A stretch of 64,000 nucleotides of DNA from Halomonas sp. NO4 (GCF_010994375.1 NZ_WHMA01000005.1:1-64000); one strand, 5' to 3'; shown: positions 30,682 to 38,008, counted from the stretch's first letter. Notes: generated from the sequence alone by a model not told the origin. A program made the numbers and translations.

Positions 30682-30828
30682 CCCATCCTCACCCGGGAGC
30701 TGGTCTACACCGGCATCACCCGCGCACGGAACTGGCTAACATTAGTGGAAACCGGACGAGGGATGCTGGATGAGGCGGTGACGAGGGAAGTGATACGGGT
30801 GAGTGGGCTGGCCATAAATAAAACATAA
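30682..30828 (+). pseudogene. Duplicate of the recD 3' end
   Basis: Positions 30682-30808 match the end of recD (26106-26232) at 113 of 127 bases by hand count, about 89%. The recD frame is kept to a TAA at 30826-30828, encoding LTRELVYTGITRARNWL and then ending VSGLAINKT. Most differences are silent, and the peptide differs at only three of about 42 positions, so it was a working recD tail until recently. It marks the right edge of an insertion whose left edge is the recD gene itself. Confidence 0.88.
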
Positions 30829-30907
30829 GGAAAATAACACCAAATATTTAACCAGCCTGACTAAATCAAACACCAAGAATGCAAACACTCAAGCAACCAG
30901 GAAACAT

Positions 30908-31567
30908 ATGAGCAAAGACAGCGGAAGTGAAATCATAAAAACCATGTTTGGCGATTACACCCGAGAAGAAATGGAGAGCGGCGAATGCTTAATCATGTTC
31001 GACTACGACAGGAAAAATGAGAATAAAAAAACATCAAACTTAGAAACAAAAATAGGCATATTTGATACAATTTTCTGCGCAGCTATTACTCCATTTTCTG
31101 CACTCAGCCAATGGCTAGACGAACAGCTCGATGATGAAAGCAACACTGGCTTAGAGCTAGAAAGCGAAGAAGAACTGGCAGCATTGGTTGCTCTCGAACA
31201 AGAAGCAACTCACAGCACAGAGGACAAAACCTCCTCTCCGAAGCGGTCCCTATCATCCATTCCAGAAATCAATCTGACAAGCGACGACAGAAATAGCGAT
31301 AGCGAACTATCATTTATCATTCGCTCATCACGGCTCGCAGAAAAAATACTAAAAGAAGATTTAGGCGCAACAGGCACTGGGCTTCATGAACTTATAACTA
31401 GTATCAGCGATACCTTGGGCGATCCTTTAGTAAAGCGCATGAGGTATATGGCAGCAATACGCAACAAAGCGGCTCATGAAGATTCATTCGAATTATCCGA
31501 AGAAGGATTTAAAAGTTATTATGAAGCGACCCTATGGATTTACAAAAATCTAGATGAGATGCGCTAA
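30908..31567 (+). CDS. AT-rich accessory gene with HEPN/DUF4145-like C-terminus
   Basis: This 219-residue protein has about 40% GC by eye, far below every neighbour, indicating foreign origin. The N-terminal half is acidic and low-complexity (LELESEEELAALVALEQEA). The C-terminal part (residues 138-215) is helical, with SSRLAEKILKEDLG and AAIRNKAAHED, the R185-x4-H190 pattern of HEPN-type and DUF4145 domains. HEPN proteins are often RNases in toxin and defence systems, while DUF4145 proteins need not be. The ATG is preceded by AGGAAA. A strong terminator follows, and a small convergent gene lies beyond. I cannot assign a function. Confidence 0.75.
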   Translation: MSKDSGSEIIKTMFGDYTREEMESGECLIMFDYDRKNENKKTSNLETKIGIFDTIFCAAITPFSALSQWLDEQLDDESNTGLELESEEELAALVALEQEATHSTEDKTSSPKRSLSSIPEINLTSDDRNSDSELSFIIRSSRLAEKILKEDLGATGTGLHELITSISDTLGDPLVKRMRYMAAIRNKAAHEDSFELSEEGFKSYYEATLWIYKNLDEMR

Positions 31568-31625
31568 GAAGCGAAGCAGCTACCAAAAAGCAATAAGGTC
31601 AAGCGGATTGGAAAGTTTCAGGCAT

Positions 31626-31659
31626 GCCGACATTACCATATTTGGTACTGTCGGCTTTT
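31626..31659 (+). terminator. Intrinsic terminator of the AT-rich gene
   Basis: GCCGACATTACCA and its near-complement form a 13-bp stem with one mismatch and a TATT loop, followed by TTTT, 59 bp after the stop at 31567. Confidence 0.85.
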
Positions 31660-31739
31660 AGCTGTAGGGTCCTGCGAATGTAAGCGATCTAACATAAAAA
31701 GAAACGACGCTGTGTCCGACTTCCCTGCGCCTTTGCTAG

Positions 31740-31919
31740 TTATGCTTCAACCTTTGCGCCGACTCTTATCACCTCCTTTCTGAGCAGGTGTTCTGTCGTC
31801 TCCCTTGTTCGTTCTATGGTCGTGTCCACCATTGTTTTATTGCGACCAGACGTTATCACTCCACTGCGACCTCCTGATCCACCTTTGTCACCACCGGCCA
31901 GCTTATCAAACAAACCCAT
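31740..31919 (-). CDS. Undescribed 59-residue basic protein
   Basis: A short minus-strand frame starts at the ATG at 31919, with AAGGAG 7 nt upstream, and ends at a TAA at 31740. The protein begins MGLFDKLAGGDKGGSGG, a glycine-rich start, followed by a charged, probably helical segment (TIERTRETTEHLLRKEV). It has no signal peptide or membrane helix. Base composition is AT-rich like the convergent gene at 30908 and unlike the surrounding chromosome. The strong ribosome site supports translation; I do not recognise a family. Confidence 0.6.
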   Translation of the reverse strand: MGLFDKLAGGDKGGSGGRSGVITSGRNKTMVDTTIERTRETTEHLLRKEVIRVGAKVEA

Positions 31920-32005
31920 TTCAGATCTCCTTGGTAGTTTTTAAACATAGCACGGGTAAGCATGCTCTCGTGATTTTCCGCACAGGAACTTTGGGTCGAC
32001 AACCG

Positions 32006-32338
32006 TCATTCGCTTGCTCCCTCATAAAACGCCAGCCTCCCAGCAATCGCCGCCATCCCCTCCAACGGCTGCTCATAGCTCCACGCGATGTCTTGGTGCT
32101 CGCCGAACGAGAAATACGAAGCATCACCCTTGAACGGGCAGTGGGTCACCGTCTCGGAAGGCGTCAGCAAGTCCATGCGTACGTCGTCACGGGGTATGTA
32201 TTGCCGCGGCGGGTAGCCGCGTTCGCGGAGTTCGATGGCGCGGGTGGTGTCGGCGATTAAGGTGCCGTCGATGATGGCGTGCACCCGACGGTCGTGCGGG
32301 TGCAGGGTGATGCGGGATTCGGAGGGCGCCGTTGCCAT
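32006..32338 (-). CDS. DUF427 domain protein
   Basis: This 110-residue protein is the intact DUF427 copy. It includes the family core ADTTRAIELRERGYPPRQYI, PRDDVRMDLL and HCPFKGDASYFSF, then WSYEQPLEGMAAIAGRLAFY at the C-terminus. DUF427 proteins are small beta-rich proteins without settled function. It lies divergent from a 17-bp palindrome (32385), the same arrangement as the truncated copy by recD, and in this copy a DUF6544-like gene separates it from the nucleosidase. Confidence 0.9.
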   Translation of the reverse strand: MATAPSESRITLHPHDRRVHAIIDGTLIADTTRAIELRERGYPPRQYIPRDDVRMDLLTPSETVTHCPFKGDASYFSFGEHQDIAWSYEQPLEGMAAIAGRLAFYEGASE

Positions 32339-32384
32339 ACTGCTGTCCCTTGCGTATCGGCAGTGTCGTTATGCTTGTCTGGTC

Positions 32385-32401
32385 TTCAGGTTAATACTGA
32401 A
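32385..32401. repeat. 17-bp palindrome, copy C
   Basis: TTCAGGTTAATACTGAA has 5-bp perfect arms (TTCAG/CTGAA) around a 7-bp centre. It occupies the same place relative to DUF427 as copies A and B and could be the least degraded form of a shared operator. Confidence 0.5.
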
Positions 32402-32452
32402 GGATGATTTGTCCCACGTGCCGGAGCAACGGAACCCGACGACGAAGAGGCG

Positions 32453-33304
32453 CTATGGCTCCGGGAAGCGTATTGCCTCCACCCGCGCGCGGAAGAAAGG
32501 GAAATAGCTCTCCGTGCCGAAGTGGTTGCCGCCGTCGATCGTCGTGGGCAGGGTGAAGCCGTCGAAGTGTTGGAAGTCGTCCAGGTAGCCGCCGAACGGC
32601 TGGTACCGCCATTCACCTTCCAGGTTCGCGTTGCTCCAGCGTTGGAGCTTCACCCAGAGCGGCCGGCCATCCTCGGCCACGGCGATCTCTATCGATTGCT
32701 CCAGACTGCCGTGCGTGATGACCGCCCGTGCCCGATCCGGCGCGTCGGTGTCTTCCCAGCGCACGCCATGCTGGGGGAGCAAGGCGGCCGGCGCCCAGAA
32801 GGAGGCTTCTGCCACCGCGCGACCGAACGATGAGTGCAGGTGATTCTCGTCGCTCCCGGCCCTGACGACGGGAAGCGTCCCATTCAGCCAGAAGCGGGTC
32901 CAGGTGCGGCCGTCCGCCATGCCGTCCGAGCCACTCATGCGCATGGCGCCCGAACCAGCCTTGAGCCGCCAGACGAAGCCATGGGGTGGCGCCAGTAGCT
33001 GGTGGGCCTGCATCGGGCGGTAGCCGGGGGCGGCCTTATTGCCAAGCCCGATCTCGCCCGTCATGCGGACCTCACTGACCACGTGGAGTGGCGTGCCCGG
33101 TGCGATGGTGTAGAGGAAATAGCGCCGTGCCGCGTCGGGCAGGTCGGCGACCACGGCCGGGTCGAAACCCTCGACGGAGGCTGGCGCCTTGGATTGCAGC
33201 CAGGCCCAAGCCGAATCCGCCGCCCGGTTATCGGCCAAACGCCAGGCCTGCACCGCCAGTAGTACGATCGACAGTAGGCCAACGACCACCCCCGCATAGG
33301 CCAT
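32453..33304 (-). CDS. DUF6544-like (formerly DUF6920) membrane-anchored protein
   Basis: This 283-residue protein has one N-terminal membrane helix (MAYAGVVVGLLSIVLLAVQ) and a large extracytoplasmic domain. The DMADGRTW-type segment (GMADGRTWTRFWLNGTLPVV), FGRAVAEASFWAPAALLPQ and GVRWEDTDAPDRARAV are characteristic of the DUF6544/DUF6920 group, whose function is unknown. The ATG at 33304 has AGGAG 7 nt upstream and is preferred to 33325 or 33472. It stands between DUF427 and the second nucleosidase, a place where the other copies have no gene, and is divergent from the nucleosidase. Confidence 0.8.
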   Translation of the reverse strand: MAYAGVVVGLLSIVLLAVQAWRLADNRAADSAWAWLQSKAPASVEGFDPAVVADLPDAARRYFLYTIAPGTPLHVVSEVRMTGEIGLGNKAAPGYRPMQAHQLLAPPHGFVWRLKAGSGAMRMSGSDGMADGRTWTRFWLNGTLPVVRAGSDENHLHSSFGRAVAEASFWAPAALLPQHGVRWEDTDAPDRARAVITHGSLEQSIEIAVAEDGRPLWVKLQRWSNANLEGEWRYQPFGGYLDDFQHFDGFTLPTTIDGGNHFGTESYFPFFRARVEAIRFPEP

Positions 33305-33411
33305 CCCGTGTCTCCTGCGTGTCATCCGGTTGCGCTTCGTTCCAGTGAGGCATTGCCTGCCCAGCCGCTGTGGCCGCGCGCTCAAGACAGTACACTGCGA
33401 CGAAGCAACCC

Positions 33412-34113
33412 ATGGCAAGGCAAGCAGCGTCGATGAAGAACTCCCGTACCCGTGACTCCCTGGCCCCTGCAACCGATGTGCCCACGCTGACGGACATGGG
33501 CGGCAGCCACATCCTCTTCGCGATGGCGGCCGATGCCGAATATGGCCCGCATCTCAAGCGGCGAATCACGCCACTCATGACCGGCGTCGGCCCGGTCGAG
33601 GCGGCCGTCGAGCTCACCGCGGCCCTGGCCGGGCTGGAGGCGCGCGGGCGCCTGCCGAATCTGGCGGTGTCGCTGGGCTCGGCCGGCAGCCGAGTGCTCG
33701 AGCAGACTGAGATTTATCAGGCGACCTCGGTCGCCTACCGCGACATGGACGCCACCCCGCTGGGTTTCGAGGCGGGCGTCACGCCCTTCCTGGACCTGCC
33801 GGCGACCCTGCCGCTACCGTTGCGCATTCCCGGCATTCGCGAGGCGACGCTCTCCACCGGCGCCAATATCGTCTCGGGCGCGGCCTATGACGCCATCGCC
33901 GCCGAGATGGTGGACATGGAAAGCTACGCTTGCCTGCGCGCCTGCATGCGCTTCGACGTGCCGCTGGTCGTGCTGCGCGGCATCTCGGACGGCAAGACGG
34001 AGCTGCACCACGTGGATGACTGGACGGAGTACCTCCACATCATCGACGAGAAGCTGGCCACAGCTGTCGACCGTCTCGGCGAGGCGATTGCCGAAGGGCT
34101 GTTAAGGCGCTGA
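33412..34113 (+). CDS. MTA/SAH nucleosidase-like phosphorylase-family protein, copy 2
   Basis: This 233-residue paralogue of the gene at 28720 is nearly identical through the core (GVGPVEAAVELTAALAGL, IPGIREATLSTGA, MVDMESYACLRACMRF). The catalytic Glu and Asp positions are kept (VDMES, GISDGKTEL). The C-terminus is extended to EAIAEGLLRR. The ATG at 33412 is the position conserved with copy 1; 33433 is possible. Two working copies seven residues apart in length, within 5 kb, argue for duplication or import of a diverged allele. Physiological substrate and reason for duplication are unknown. Confidence 0.88.
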   Translation: MARQAASMKNSRTRDSLAPATDVPTLTDMGGSHILFAMAADAEYGPHLKRRITPLMTGVGPVEAAVELTAALAGLEARGRLPNLAVSLGSAGSRVLEQTEIYQATSVAYRDMDATPLGFEAGVTPFLDLPATLPLPLRIPGIREATLSTGANIVSGAAYDAIAAEMVDMESYACLRACMRFDVPLVVLRGISDGKTELHHVDDWTEYLHIIDEKLATAVDRLGEAIAEGLLRR

Positions 34114-34252
34114 TGCACCAGATGGTTGTACCCGCGTTGCCAGTGCAGGGTAGAACGTGGCGCGCTGGTTTGCAGCGGCCTTGCCCGCCACCGGTGAAGG
34201 TGTCATCGTCACTCGGATCCCCTTGCGCGGCCAACCACGAGGAGCGAGTACC

Positions 34253-34585
34253 GTGTTCATCGCCATGAATCGTTTTCGGGTCAACCCCGAGAGAACGGAC
34301 GAGTTCGAGCAGATCTGGCTGGAGCGGGAGACCCACCTGCAGGGCCTGCCCGGCTTCGTCGAGTTTCACATGCTGCGTGGCCCCGAGGAGGAGGATCACG
34401 TCCTCTACGCCTCGCACACCATCTGGCGCTCGCGCGACGACTTCGAGGCCTGGACGCACTCCGAGGCGTTCCGTGCCGCCCATGCCAACGCCGGCCAGAG
34501 CCGCCGCGAGGGGCTCTACCTGGGCCCGCCGAAGTTCGAGGGCTTCGAGGTCATCCAGACGATCGGCGAGTCGAACGACGCCTGA
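34253..34585 (+). CDS. Antibiotic biosynthesis monooxygenase/HmoA-type protein
   Basis: This 110-residue dimeric ferredoxin-like (ABM) protein is most like heme-degrading monooxygenase HmoA. FIAMNRFRVNPERTDEFEQI opens the fold, GLPGFVEFHMLRGP follows, and HTIWRSRDDFEAWTHSEAF is the helix carrying the possible heme-side histidine. The start is GTG at 34253 with GAGGAG upstream; the ORF extends to 34157 without support. The gene directly precedes a CbiX-type protein with a 32-bp gap, so tetrapyrrole or metal handling is a plausible shared theme, though this is inference. Confidence 0.82.
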   Translation: MFIAMNRFRVNPERTDEFEQIWLERETHLQGLPGFVEFHMLRGPEEEDHVLYASHTIWRSRDDFEAWTHSEAFRAAHANAGQSRREGLYLGPPKFEGFEVIQTIGESNDA

Positions 34586-34617
34586 ACGCCCCGAGGCCTG
34601 CCAAACGGAAGCCTGCC

Positions 34618-35490
34618 ATGCGAAAAATCGTGCTCGTCGATAACGGCTCCCTGCGCCCGCAGGCCACGCTCAATCTGCGTCGCCTGGCCCATGCCCTGAG
34701 CCAGGCCACCGGCGAGGCGGTCGAGGCCGCTTCCCTGCTGCACTCCTTCAAGATCCCCGCCGAGAAGCTCGACGGCCGCAAGGCCGTGTCGCTGGGGCCG
34801 CTGGCCGAGCGCTATGCCCAGCAGGGCGTTACCGAGCTGCTCATCCTGCCCTTCTTCTTCGGCCCCAGCCAGGCACTGACCGGCTACCTGCCCAAGCGCC
34901 TGGGCGAGGTGCAGGCCAGCTACCCGGAGCTCGGCGTCAAGGTGGCCCTGCCCCTGGTCGACAGCCAGACGACGGTCGACCTGCGCCTGGTACGGCTGCT
35001 GGCCGACAACGTGCGTGAAAGGATGGCGGGCCTGTCGCGGCCGAAGGTCGTGCTGGTCGATCACGGCAGCCCGAACCCGGAGGTCACGTCGGTGCGCAAC
35101 TACCTCGCCGGCCAGTTGAGCGTGCTGCTGGCCGATGAAGCGAGCTGCGTCACCTTCGCTTCCATGGAGCGCCGCGACGGCGAGGCCTATCGCTTCAACG
35201 AGCCGCTACTGGTCGATTTGCTGGCCTCACCGGCGATGGCCCAGGGCGACGTGATCCTCGCCATGCTGTTCCTCTCCCCGGGACGCCACGCCGGCGAAGG
35301 AGGCGATATCGCCGAGATCTGCCAAGCGGCGATGGCGCGCTCGCCCGGTCTGAATGTGACCGCGACGCGGCTGGTCGGTGAGCATGACGCCATCGTGGAT
35401 ATCCTGGCGACCCGCCTGCAGCAGGCCCTGGCCGGCGAGCCGCTGCTGACTGAACTGCCGCCCGGCGGCGCCAGCCTCACACCGGACTGA
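34618..35490 (+). CDS. Two-domain CbiX/SirB-family chelatase-like protein
   Basis: This 290-residue protein has two class II chelatase (CbiX) domains. Domain 2 (about 142-275) keeps both metal-binding histidines, H149 in VDHGSPNPE and H224 in SPGRHAGEGGDI. In domain 1 (1-125) the first is replaced by asparagine (VDNGSLRPQ) and the second is absent in LPFFFGPSQALTGY, so only the C-terminal half is likely to bind metal. Family members insert cobalt or iron into sirohydrochlorin. No cobalamin or siroheme genes adjoin, so the metal is unassigned. It follows the ABM gene closely. Confidence 0.85.
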   Translation: MRKIVLVDNGSLRPQATLNLRRLAHALSQATGEAVEAASLLHSFKIPAEKLDGRKAVSLGPLAERYAQQGVTELLILPFFFGPSQALTGYLPKRLGEVQASYPELGVKVALPLVDSQTTVDLRLVRLLADNVRERMAGLSRPKVVLVDHGSPNPEVTSVRNYLAGQLSVLLADEASCVTFASMERRDGEAYRFNEPLLVDLLASPAMAQGDVILAMLFLSPGRHAGEGGDIAEICQAAMARSPGLNVTATRLVGEHDAIVDILATRLQQALAGEPLLTELPPGGASLTPD

Positions 35491-35525
35491 GCCCCGACAC
35501 CCCCACTCCCTGTCGTACTGCCCTG

Positions 35526-35688
35526 CCAGGGCTATCGCAGTTATTTTGTGGGAGGGACGGTTCGACGCCTCGACTTCAGCTCGCGAAGCAGCGCGCAGCG
35601 CTGCCCGATCTGGGCGCCTTTCGGCGCCTTCGCCCGGCAGAGCCGGCCTCCCACTTTGCCCCTCTCTACTCAACTGCGATAGCCCTGG
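35526..35688. repeat. 163-bp nested palindromic element
   Basis: A perfect 17-bp inverted repeat (CCAGGGCTATCGCAGTT and its complement) bounds the element. Inside it a second pair (GTGGGAGG at 35548, CCTCCCAC at 35647) and a smaller central hairpin (GCGCCTTTCGGCGCC) are nested. The whole could fold into one long structured arm. It resembles REP or MITE-type intergenic repeats of pseudomonads and halomonads and lies between cbiX and tetR. Confidence 0.75.
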
Positions 35689-35734
35689 CTGCCCAGCGGA
35701 ATCGTTTGACACCGCTGGGTGCGCTGTACTTAGA

Positions 35735-35763
35735 TAGGCCTACATTTAGATAGATCGGTCTAT
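35735..35763. promoter_or_regulatory. Candidate TetR operator
   Basis: Two palindromes lie within 30 bp: TAGGCCTA (35735-35742) and ATAGATCGGTCTAT (35750-35763, arms ATAGA/TCTAT). The second ends 16 bp before the tetR start, a usual place for TetR autoregulation. Confidence 0.5.
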
Positions 35764-35779
35764 ACAGGAGCATCCATCG

Positions 35780-36346
35780 ATGCCCGCGTCCAAGCGCGAC
35801 CAGCTGCTCGCCACGGCCGAGCGCCTCTTCTATGAGCAGGGATTCCACGCTACCGGCATCGACCGCATCGTGGCGGCTGCCGGGGTGGTGCGCATGACGC
35901 TCTACAATCACTTCGCCTCCAAGGAGGCCCTGGTGGCGGCCGTCCTGAAGGCACGCCATGAGCGCTTCATGGCCAGCCTGGATGCGGCAGCGGCCGCCGC
36001 CTCGCCGGGCCAGGCGACACGCGCCCTGGTCGAGGCGCATGGCCGCTGGCTGGAGCAGTACAGCCAGCATGGCTGCATCATGGCCAAGGCGATGGGTGAG
36101 TACGCCGAACACAGCGCCGAGATTCATGCCCTGGCGACGACCGCCAAGACCGACCTGCTGGCACGACTGGGAGCCGCCGTGGCCCGCGACGGGCTGGACC
36201 ACCACGACGGCCTGGCACGACGCCTCTTCATGGTGCTGGAAGGCAGCAATACGGCAGTGGCGGTGCTGGGCGCGGAGACAGCCCTGGCCGACACCCGGGC
36301 GGTGGCCGACGCCCTCCTCGCAACGGCCCGGAGCGAGACCCCATGA
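35780..36346 (+). CDS. TetR/AcrR-family repressor
   Basis: This 188-residue protein has an N-terminal TetR HTH (residues 5-50; GFHATGIDRIVAAAGVVRMTLY is the helix-turn-helix region, ending NHFASKEALV) and a helical ligand domain with a cysteine at HGCIMAKAM. It is co-transcribed with an MFS gene, overlapping it by ATGA, and probably represses both genes through the palindromes just upstream. The inducer is unknown. Confidence 0.92.
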   Translation: MPASKRDQLLATAERLFYEQGFHATGIDRIVAAAGVVRMTLYNHFASKEALVAAVLKARHERFMASLDAAAAAASPGQATRALVEAHGRWLEQYSQHGCIMAKAMGEYAEHSAEIHALATTAKTDLLARLGAAVARDGLDHHDGLARRLFMVLEGSNTAVAVLGAETALADTRAVADALLATARSETP

Positions 36347-37551
36347 AGTCCCTGTCCCCCCTCGGCATGGCGACCCTCGGCAGCGGGGTCATTGCCATTA
36401 CCTACGGGCTGGCCCGGTTCGTGTTCGGGCTCTTCCTGCCCGCGATGCGCGACGAGCTGACGATCTCTGCGACCATGGCGGGGGTGATCGGCGCCCTGCC
36501 CTTTCTAAGCTTCGTCTTCGCGATCCTCGCCGCCCCCTGGGTGACGAGCCGCCTCGGGATTCGCCGCGCGGGGGTCGCGGCCGCCGGCCTCGCCGGGATC
36601 GGGCTGATGACGATCGCCCAGGCGCCGTCATCGCTGGCACTCGCCGCCGGCGTGCTGATCTGCGGGATCAGCACCGGGCTGTCGTCGCCGGTGATGGCGC
36701 AGGCGGTTCACCGGGTCGTGCCGCCCGGCCTGCGCGGGCGGGTCAACGCCATCATCAATGCGGGCACGAGCCTGGGGATTGCGCTCGCCATGCCCGCGGT
36801 GCTGGTCTGGGCGGAGGCCTGGCGCAGCGCCTATATCGGCTTCGCGGCCCTGGCGGTTCTGGGCGCCCTGGGGGCCTTCTGCTATCTGCCTCGGGATGAG
36901 CAACGCCCCTCACCCTCGCGGCTCAGCCCGGCCGCCGTGCCGGTGAGCCGGGCGCAATGGCTCGCGATCGGCCGGTTGAGCGGCATGGCCGGGGTCATGG
37001 GGTGCGTGAGCGCGGCCTACTGGGTGTTTGCCCCCGATGCGGTGATCACCGCCGGAGGGCTCGCGCCGAGCCAGACCGCCTGGATGTGGCTGGCGGTCGG
37101 CCTCGGGGGGCTGTCGGGTGGTGTCGCCGGAGATCTCATCGCACGCTTCGGGCCGGCCCTGAGCCATGCCGGCGGCCTCACCGTGATGTCCGCCGCCATT
37201 GCGCTGCTGGCCGTCGATCCTGCCAACTTCGCCCTCGTCCTGACCTCCGCGGCCCTCTTCGGCGCCGGCTACATGATCCTTACCGGCTTCTATCTGGTCA
37301 GGAGCACCCAGATCATGGCCCAGGCGCCCGCCTTCGCCCCGGTGCTGCCGCTGCTCGCCACCTCGGTCGGCCAGGTCGCGGGCTCTCCGCTGGCCGGCTG
37401 GCTGGTCGGGGCCGAGGGCCATGCCGCTGCCTTCGTGCTCTTCGCCATCCTGGGCGTCGCTGTCGCCTGGCTGGGGTCGTGGTTGCTGAACGAGCGGGTC
37501 GCCGCCTCGGCATCCGGGCCTCGGTCAGCCGAGACTGCTGACCGGGGATGA
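36343..37551 (+). CDS. MFS transporter, YbfB/YjiJ-like
   Basis: This 402-residue protein has twelve predicted helices. The first, ATLGSGVIAITYGLARFVFG, resembles the YbfB/YjiJ branch of the major facilitator superfamily. A loop 2-3 motif A-like segment is APWVTSRLGIRRAG. The start overlaps the tetR stop, giving a two-gene regulator-exporter operon, so efflux of a toxic compound sensed by the TetR protein is the likely role. The C-terminal end (SASGPRSAETADRG) is polar and cytoplasmic. Confidence 0.9.
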   Translation: MKSLSPLGMATLGSGVIAITYGLARFVFGLFLPAMRDELTISATMAGVIGALPFLSFVFAILAAPWVTSRLGIRRAGVAAAGLAGIGLMTIAQAPSSLALAAGVLICGISTGLSSPVMAQAVHRVVPPGLRGRVNAIINAGTSLGIALAMPAVLVWAEAWRSAYIGFAALAVLGALGAFCYLPRDEQRPSPSRLSPAAVPVSRAQWLAIGRLSGMAGVMGCVSAAYWVFAPDAVITAGGLAPSQTAWMWLAVGLGGLSGGVAGDLIARFGPALSHAGGLTVMSAAIALLAVDPANFALVLTSAALFGAGYMILTGFYLVRSTQIMAQAPAFAPVLPLLATSVGQVAGSPLAGWLVGAEGHAAAFVLFAILGVAVAWLGSWLLNERVAASASGPRSAETADRG

Positions 37552-37639
37552 CGACAGGGGCTGGAAACCGGTTCCCTCGCAGCTTGTTTTGCGCCGGCTC
37601 CACTATAAGTGACTAGGAAGGTCAACGCGTTCCGGGTCA

Positions 37640-37811
37640 CCCTCCTTTCGGCCGCCCTTGGGACTACATGGTCGACGATCCGGCCACCCCCACCGAGGAG
37701 GCCCACTTCTTCGAGGCGCACTACGATCAGCACCTGTGGTTCCGCGACAACCCCAACGGCAACCTCGAGCCCTTCAACCCGACGGTGACCTGCAGGCACC
37801 ACAAGTCGTGA
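37640..37811 (+). pseudogene. 3' remnant of a lost gene
   Basis: A plus-strand frame without its own beginning encodes WDYMVDDPATPTEEAHFFEA followed by HYDQHLWFRDNPNGNLEPF and ends in TCRHHKS before a TGA. The composition is that of a real protein end, not an antisense shadow, and it resembles what I recall of C-termini of small extracytoplasmic proteins (HYDLHVW...DNPNG), but I cannot name the family. No start or upstream part is found. It is probably the tail of a deleted gene. Confidence 0.5.
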
Positions 37812-38008
37812 CACTCGGCGGCCGGGTCTCCCAGGGCCCGGCCGCAGCCTTCATTCGCCAGGCCGGCAAGCTTCCCGATGCGCACCGGCGCTGCCCCCAG
37901 CCGATGACCAGACGAGACGCGCCGCGCTCGCCCGTCAGGCCAGGGCGATGAGGATCAGCAGGCACATGGCGAACAGGCATAGGATGCCGACGCCCCCTTG
38001 AGCTTCAC
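37812..38008. other. Intergenic sequence without a supported gene
   Basis: Nothing firm is seen between the gene remnant and the diguanylate cyclase stop. On the minus strand 37935-38000 encodes a hydrophobic tail (VGILCLFAMCLLILIALA) with no in-frame start; it may be a decayed small membrane protein. Confidence 0.4.

Noticed and set aside
37935-38000. Small hydrophobic membrane peptide on the minus strand
   Set aside because: No in-frame start or ribosome site; the only nearby GTG is out of frame by one base, so at best it is decayed.
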